From CAZSWR01 sp964610885 (GTDB lineage Bacteria; Bacteroidota; Ignavibacteria; Kapaibacteriales; UBA2268): a stretch of DNA of 10,704 nt. This document shows, piece after piece, positions 6,578 to 10,704 of the stretch. A program made the translations under genes and the position numbers. Under the pieces are notes generated by a model. It did no database searches. It was not told the origin of the DNA and saw nothing but the letters and a program-made list of their open reading frames with translations. The stretch is from positions 1 through 10,704 of the forward strand of contig CAZSWR010000108.1 of assembly GCA_964610885.1 (NCBI GenBank). The letters are read 5' to 3'. Numbering within the stretch: the stretch's first letter is position 1; the number at the start of each line of letters is the position of its first letter.

Positions 6578-6663
6578 GGCACAGTTTGCAATTTAATAAA
6601 AAAGCAACAAGTTAACAAAAGGAATAGTAAATATTGATACTTGCAGACTATTTATTTTTACCT

Positions 6664-6694
6664 ATTGGAAAATTACAGGAAAATTCTTAATTTG
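6664..6694 (+). promoter_or_regulatory. Candidate Bacteroidota-type promoter of the secreted protein gene
   Basis: ATTG (6664-6667) is followed after 19 bases by TTAATTTG (6687-6694). This is one base off the TAnnTTTG box at each end of the Bacteroidota pattern, with the expected spacing. Transcription would begin around 6700, about 20 bases before the ATG. No Shine-Dalgarno sequence is visible before that ATG, which is common in this phylum. The motif is short, so confidence is limited. Confidence 0.4.
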
Positions 6695-6719
6695 TTTTTT
6701 TCAACAATTGAGCATAACC

Positions 6720-9700
6720 ATGAAGCCGGCTTTAATGATTCTACTTAGTTTTTTCCTTTTATCCAACATAGGCTTGCAGGCGCAAACCTTGACTTGGAAA
6801 GTTTTCGGGAAATTGAATTACTCAAGAAATTGTCACGAAGCTATGGCGCTCGACGACCATAGAATAATCGTGATGGGTGGTTTTATTAATGGTGTACCAA
6901 CAAAAACAACAGAAATAATTGATATTACCACAGGCAAAATCACTATCGGCCCGCAAATGAACTATGCCCATGCATGGTTCCGCGTCCTCCGAGCACCAGA
7001 TTCGAGCATTATTGCAATTGCAGGAAATTATGAAAGCGGGAGAAGTGGCACAGCTATTGAGATGCTCGACCGGCAAACTATGACTTGGACCACCATAGGA
7101 AACCTACCTACACACACAGCCCAACTTGAAGCATGTTGGATAAACGATCAAGAGTTCGTTGTCGTTGGAGGTGTGCAGAATGACCAAGCTACAATCAATA
7201 CATGTCAGGTTTTTAATATTGCAACCAAACATGGTAGGACATTGGCCGAAGCGCCACACAATCTGAATAGCCATGTTCTTGCGAAATCATCCCGTGGCGA
7301 TTTGTTGCTTTTTGCCGGTAGGTATGGGGGGGCTGGATCGGTGAAAAACCCTGACATTCACAAATACGATATCGCAACAAATAAATGGATAAAAGTTGAC
7401 AACATCTCAGAGCTAATTGCAAAACCTACATATCTATCACTTCCGGGCGGTAACATCATATACATGGGTGGCGAAAAAAATGAGTTAGAGATTGATCCAA
7501 CTCCAAAAGTATTCATCGAAAACAACGGAGAGTTTGTACAACTTGGGAATCTGCCATTCCCTGCTTACTGGAATTCTGCTACACCTTATAATAGCAGCAA
7601 CATTATCGTACAGGGCGGAATGAACCATGATAACGATTATATTCTTAGTGCTGCCTTCATCAACTTCCAAACCAATACAATAACCGCTGCGCCTTCGACT
7701 ATCTATCCGCATTCGTTCCACCAGCTGGCCGCGCTGCCCTCGAGGAAAAACATTGGCAATAATGCAATCTTCGCTATTGCAGGGAAGTCAAACTATGCCG
7801 GTGATGGCATCGTCGAAATCCTCGACCTGTTTTCTCCAGAGATTTCATTTTCTTCAGTTGAGAAAAATTGCGATAGCACCGTGTTCTCGATTTTCTGCGA
7901 TACTGCCATCGTTTCGATCGCTCAAGTCTCGACTTCGCCCGAAGCGAAACTGATTCTGTCGAATTCGCTGCCCGCCAAACAGGTTACTCTGACTGTCGTG
8001 CCGAAGAATCCCGGCGATGTTGGCACTTTCCAAATCCGGGCCGTCAACAAAGCCGGTAAAGATACCGTGCTAAATGGCTCTTTTGTCGGTAGCCAATTGC
8101 AAGCCACGACGAGTACCCTTGATTTCGGGGAGGTGCCGATTGATACTGATACCTGCCGGACAATTGAGATCAAAAACACAAGCAATCGAATGGTTGTACT
8201 CGAGTCTCCCACTTTGGCAAGCAATATTGGCTTTAGTATTTCTGGGTCATTTCCGAAAATTTTCTTGCCAAACGAAACGAAATCTATTACAATTTGCTTC
8301 CATGGCTATGACGAAAATGAATATACAAATCTGCTTACATTAGTTGACAATTGCATTAGTACAACCATAAAAATTTCCGCGAAACCTGTTTCGTTATATA
8401 TACCCGTATATACGCAAATACAATCGAATTGCGACACGACAATTTTCAACGTCAGCTCCGGCGACACGATTGTTTCAATTTCGCCAATAACAGCCAATCC
8501 ACAGATTTCGGTTGATATTTCGCCGGCGTTGCCCGCCAAACAATGCAATATTACAGTTTCGCCCGTCCTCACCGGTTCGTCGGGAACGTATTCAATCAAA
8601 ATCTCAACAAAAAAAGGATATGAAACAATAATTGACGGGACACTCGAAGGCCGCAAACTCGCTATTGAATCCCCAACAGCGCTGGTCATCGATATGGACA
8701 CCTGCATTATTACTCGCGAACTGTGCAAATCCGTTACTGTCCGCAACGTGAGCAACCAGCCCGTCGATCTTACAGAAGCCACGCTCGCCATAGGCCGCGA
8801 ATTCAAAGTGCAGCCCGGGCAATTGCCCATAACGCTCGCGCCGAATGCCACCGCTACGATTAACGTTTGCTTCGTTACAGACCAGAAAGGCGAATTCCGC
8901 GACACATTGCGCATCGACAATGGTTGCTTCCCGATTGATGTCGCTGTGCACGGCGTTACTATCTATCCCGACGTGCCCATCGTGGCCCACCTAAAGAAAA
9001 TTTGCGATTCCACCTTCTTCGATGTGGCTTGCAGCAGCAATATCGTAAGTATCGTACCGCTAACGACGCAACCTGAATTTACCTATACGGTTTCGCCGCA
9101 GTTGCCCACCGAAAGGATTATCATAACAGTTACTCCGACCGACCCGACAAAAGGCGGGACTTACAGCTTCCGTGTTAGTTCGGCATACGGAAAAGACACA
9201 ATAATTCAATCGGAATTCGTCGGGAAAACTCTCGAAGTGGCCGAACCTTCCGGCCTGGTGCTCGATTTCGGCGATGTGTTCCTTGGCGTCGATTCGTGCA
9301 GCTATGTCAAAATTAAAAATATCTATACGGAACCAATTTCAATTTCCAATCCGGCATTCCTCGGCAACTATAACTTCACAATTCCCGCCGGGCAGCTCCC
9401 AATTACGATCAACCCGAACGAAACAAAATCGCTCGCGGTATGCTGCAATCCGAAAGCTGTCGGCGCGTGCCAAGACACACTTCGCTTCGTAAATAATTGC
9501 TTGGCATATGATATTATTACCAAGGCAAACGTGCAAGATGCTCGCCCGCCGGTACTGACCGGAGCGGCACAAGATTGCTGGCAGATGGTTCTGACTATCG
9601 AAGACGATTTTGGAATTTCACAAGTTCATGCTTTGGAACAGTCAAACATCGAGTACCAACTCAGCGGATTGAACTCGAGGTCAGTTAGAATAAGCATTGC

Positions 9701-10436
9701 CCTTAAAGACCAAAGCGCGTCCGGTTCCGCCAGATTCGAGGCCAAATCAATTAGCGGAAAAACGCTAACCACCGATCTTATTGAAATATCACCGGCAAAG
9801 ATTATTTTCGCCGATATGGATGCAGACAGCGTCGTGTACATCGACAGCACGATGAACGGACTGAGGAACTGCTCGCAAATCAAGATGCGAAACCCCAGCG
9901 CGATTGCAATCACAATTCCTCACGTTGCCTTCTTCCGAAATGCAGAGTTCTCGGTTCCTCTTGGCCAGCTGCCCATGACCATCAACCCAGGCGAAGAGAA
10001 ATCGCTCACCGTTTGTTTCTCGCCGTCGGCTTTCGGCCCGGATCGCGATACGCTATTCGTCCAGACAAGCTGTGGCAATTCTGCTTTCACCTGCGTTAGC
10101 AAGGGCGATACCACTCACTACGCCGCCGATCCCACTTGCGGGCACTTACCCTATTCCATTAACCAGAAATCTTATGGAAAGAAAAGGCCAACGGTTTACA
10201 ATCCATACCCCAATCCCGCGGGCGGAAACGTTTCTATAAAGTATATTTATACGGGTTCCGATAGGCCTATTGTTACGGTTACAGACGTATTCGGTACGGC
10301 CACTGAAGCAAAAGTGCTTTCCTGCGGCGCCGAAGAGTTGACGATCGGCACCGATGGCCTTCGCAGCGGAGTGTACGAATTGAGGATTTCGCTTGGCGGC
10401 GAAACGTTCGCCTTCCCGCTGACAGTTGTCCGCTAA
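6720..10436 (+). CDS. Large secreted kelch and choice-of-anchor repeat protein with T9SS sorting domain
   Basis: The 1238-residue product is predicted to pass the inner membrane by its signal peptide (MKPALMILLSFFLLSN onward, likely cut after residue 21 or 22 near LQAQT) and the outer membrane by the type IX system. Residues about 26-371 hold seven kelch-like blades, a complete beta-propeller. Residues about 374-1129 hold four units of about 191 residues. Each unit pairs an Ig-like module beginning near C-D-S/T-T with an ASPM/Hydin-like 'choice-of-anchor D' module carrying GQLPIT-like and three fixed cysteine positions. Residues about 1158-1238 match the T9SS type A sorting domain (YNPYPNPAGGNVSI, then SGVYELRI, ending in FPLTVVR). 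A TTG start at 6708 is possible, but the ATG at 6720 gives the better signal peptide. The gene ends in tandem stops TAA TAG. It stands alone on the plus strand. A surface adhesive or binding role is likely by analogy; the ligand is unknown. Confidence 0.9.
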   Translation: MKPALMILLSFFLLSNIGLQAQTLTWKVFGKLNYSRNCHEAMALDDHRIIVMGGFINGVPTKTTEIIDITTGKITIGPQMNYAHAWFRVLRAPDSSIIAIAGNYESGRSGTAIEMLDRQTMTWTTIGNLPTHTAQLEACWINDQEFVVVGGVQNDQATINTCQVFNIATKHGRTLAEAPHNLNSHVLAKSSRGDLLLFAGRYGGAGSVKNPDIHKYDIATNKWIKVDNISELIAKPTYLSLPGGNIIYMGGEKNELEIDPTPKVFIENNGEFVQLGNLPFPAYWNSATPYNSSNIIVQGGMNHDNDYILSAAFINFQTNTITAAPSTIYPHSFHQLAALPSRKNIGNNAIFAIAGKSNYAGDGIVEILDLFSPEISFSSVEKNCDSTVFSIFCDTAIVSIAQVSTSPEAKLILSNSLPAKQVTLTVVPKNPGDVGTFQIRAVNKAGKDTVLNGSFVGSQLQATTSTLDFGEVPIDTDTCRTIEIKNTSNRMVVLESPTLASNIGFSISGSFPKIFLPNETKSITICFHGYDENEYTNLLTLVDNCISTTIKISAKPVSLYIPVYTQIQSNCDTTIFNVSSGDTIVSISPITANPQISVDISPALPAKQCNITVSPVLTGSSGTYSIKISTKKGYETIIDGTLEGRKLAIESPTALVIDMDTCIITRELCKSVTVRNVSNQPVDLTEATLAIGREFKVQPGQLPITLAPNATATINVCFVTDQKGEFRDTLRIDNGCFPIDVAVHGVTIYPDVPIVAHLKKICDSTFFDVACSSNIVSIVPLTTQPEFTYTVSPQLPTERIIITVTPTDPTKGGTYSFRVSSAYGKDTIIQSEFVGKTLEVAEPSGLVLDFGDVFLGVDSCSYVKIKNIYTEPISISNPAFLGNYNFTIPAGQLPITINPNETKSLAVCCNPKAVGACQDTLRFVNNCLAYDIITKANVQDARPPVLTGAAQDCWQMVLTIEDDFGISQVHALEQSNIEYQLSGLNSRSVRISIALKDQSASGSARFEAKSISGKTLTTDLIEISPAKIIFADMDADSVVYIDSTMNGLRNCSQIKMRNPSAIAITIPHVAFFRNAEFSVPLGQLPMTINPGEEKSLTVCFSPSAFGPDRDTLFVQTSCGNSAFTCVSKGDTTHYAADPTCGHLPYSINQKSYGKKRPTVYNPYPNPAGGNVSIKYIYTGSDRPIVTVTDVFGTATEAKVLSCGAEELTIGTDGLRSGVYELRISLGGETFAFPLTVVR
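6795..7832 (+). repeat. Seven kelch-type blades in the N-terminal part of the secreted protein
   Basis: Seven strands end in Gly-Gly or Ala-Gly: RIIVMGG, SIIAIAG, EFVVVGG, DLLLFAG, NIIYMGG, NIIVQGG and AIFAIAG. The second glycines are at residues 54, 102, 151, 200, 251, 300 and 355, numbered from the ATG at 6720. Spacings of 48, 49, 49, 51, 49 and 55 residues fit one seven-bladed propeller. Most blades also have an aromatic-rich later strand such as TNKWIKV. Confidence 0.8.
7839..10106 (+). repeat. Four tandem 191-residue (573-base) repeat units
   Basis: The units lie at about 7839-8399, 8400-8972, 8973-9545 and 9546-10106. Cysteines mark the same positions in each: first module 384, 571, 762, 953; second module 479, 669, 860, 1051; then 526, 717, 908, 1099; and 545, 736, 927, 1118. 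Units 2 to 4 are spaced by exactly 191 residues at these four positions. Shared motifs are C-D-[ST]-T, C-x-x-[IV]-x-[IMV]-[KR]-N, and G-[QS]-[LF]-P-x-x before an N/G-E-T/E-K-S type turn. Sequence identity between units is modest, so the duplication is old. In unit 4 the first module is strongly diverged. Confidence 0.85.
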
Positions 10437-10486
10437 TAGGCTGTTGTAAAGCAATAAGAATAAAAGTTGTAAGTAGAAGTATGCAG

Positions 10487-10519
10487 AGTCATACTACCAC
10501 TCCAAGTGGTAGTATGACT
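10487..10519. terminator. Strong hairpin after the secreted protein gene, possible terminator
   Basis: AGTCATACTACCACT (10487-10501), a 3-base loop and its exact complement (10505-10519) form a 15-bp stem that starts 50 bases past the stop codon. No T-run follows on either strand and the stem is not GC-rich, so it is not a standard rho-independent terminator. It may stop or protect the transcript, or it may be the tip of a repeat element. Confidence 0.4.
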
Positions 10520-10637
10520 TACTATTTACGGTGATGTTGCCTGCCCATTTTCCACTTAGCAAATCGCGTCTGAACTCCACATTAGGACCAAAGAAAAGCC
10601 CGGCCAGAAATGTGTAAGGGTTCAAAATTTTGAACCC
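10494..10637 (-). pseudogene. Possible 3' remnant of a gene (47 open codons, no proper start)
   Basis: The minus strand is open from 10637 to a TAG at 10496-10494. The translated text looks protein-like, with FLAGLFFGPNVEFRRD followed by GKWAGNITVN, but there is no ATG and no ribosome binding site. The frame runs through the palindrome at its 5' end and into the hairpin at its 3' end. I do not recognise a family. It could equally be a chance open frame in a repeat element. Confidence 0.2.
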
Positions 10638-10642
10638 CTACA
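10613..10642. repeat. AT-core palindrome with the same tips as the element at 4161
   Basis: TGTAAGGGTTCAAAA (10613-10627) faces TTTTGAACCCCTACA (10628-10642). The arms match at 14 of 15 positions, with no loop. The tips TGTAGGGG/CCCCTACA and the GGGTT/GAACCC words are shared with 4161-4191, while the core differs (CAAAATTTTG in place of TGG). It is most likely a dispersed intergenic palindrome of the same or a sister family. Confidence 0.7.
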
Positions 10643-10704
10643 ACTTTTACCTTGTACTGTCCTAAATAGAGTTGACTTTTTGAATTTAGAATACAAATTA
10701 AAAA

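Larger units (their letters stand above)
10437..10704. other. Non-coding or decayed region after the secreted protein gene
   Basis: No convincing intact gene is present. The stretch holds a 15-bp stem (10487-10519), a 30-base palindrome (10613-10642) and an 11-bp inverted repeat (TAAAAGTTGTA at 10461-10471 and its complement at 10639-10649). That last pair encloses a 167-base segment that includes a possible gene remnant on the minus strand. The last 50 bases are AT-rich with no feature I recognise. Confidence 0.6.

Noticed and set aside
6523..6660. A promoter for nfnA.
   Set aside because: Several weak AT-rich matches exist (for example TTTG-N20-TAAATTG), but none stands out enough to report.
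7839..10106. Recent tandem duplication or assembly artefact in the repeat units.
   Set aside because: The units differ widely at both DNA and protein level and share only anchor motifs, so this is old domain repetition and not a recent or artificial duplication.

Overview
The window most likely comes from a member of the Bacteroidota/Chlorobi side of the FCB group. A Kapabacteria- or Ignavibacteria-like lineage fits best, but this is an inference. The main reasons are a large exported protein that ends in a type IX secretion (T9SS) C-terminal sorting domain, ASPM/Hydin-like 'choice-of-anchor' repeat modules, and a candidate promoter with Bacteroidota-style spacing. A stand-alone NfnAB pair points to ferredoxin-linked, at least partly anaerobic, metabolism.

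Layout. Positions 1-277 are non-coding and crowded with inverted repeats. Positions 278-3922 hold three minus-strand genes that look like one operon: a SpoIIE/PP2C-type membrane phosphatase (2786-3922), a NagZ-like family 3 glycoside hydrolase (1182-2711) and an unrecognised 295-residue protein (278-1165). Positions 3923-4250 are a 328-base gap holding the operon's candidate promoter, a second copy of a dispersed repeat, a GC-rich palindrome and a clear rho-independent terminator for the next unit. Positions 4251-6522 hold nfnA and nfnB, overlapping by 8 bases on the minus strand. Positions 6523-6719 are the divergent intergenic region. Positions 6720-10436 encode, on the plus strand, a 1238-residue secreted protein with a signal peptide, seven kelch-type blades, four units of a very regular 191-residue repeat, and a T9SS tail. 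Positions 10437-10704 are non-coding or decayed sequence with two palindromes and a possible gene remnant.

How the parts may work together. NfnA and NfnB together should form the electron-bifurcating transhydrogenase that balances NADH, NADPH and ferredoxin. The phosphatase operon may couple a regulatory switch (a partner-switching type of PP2C) to beta-hexosaminidase activity, but nothing in the sequence proves that link. The large gene is an independent surface or secreted protein.

The most unusual signals are the cysteine-anchored 191-residue periodicity of the secreted protein, the pair of dispersed repeats in opposite orientation on either side of the three-gene operon, and a family of palindromes with shared tips and changing cores. 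I did not see a CRISPR array, tRNA, rRNA, transposase, integrase or recognised defence system. I cannot claim a new biological system; the repeat elements are the best candidates for something undescribed.
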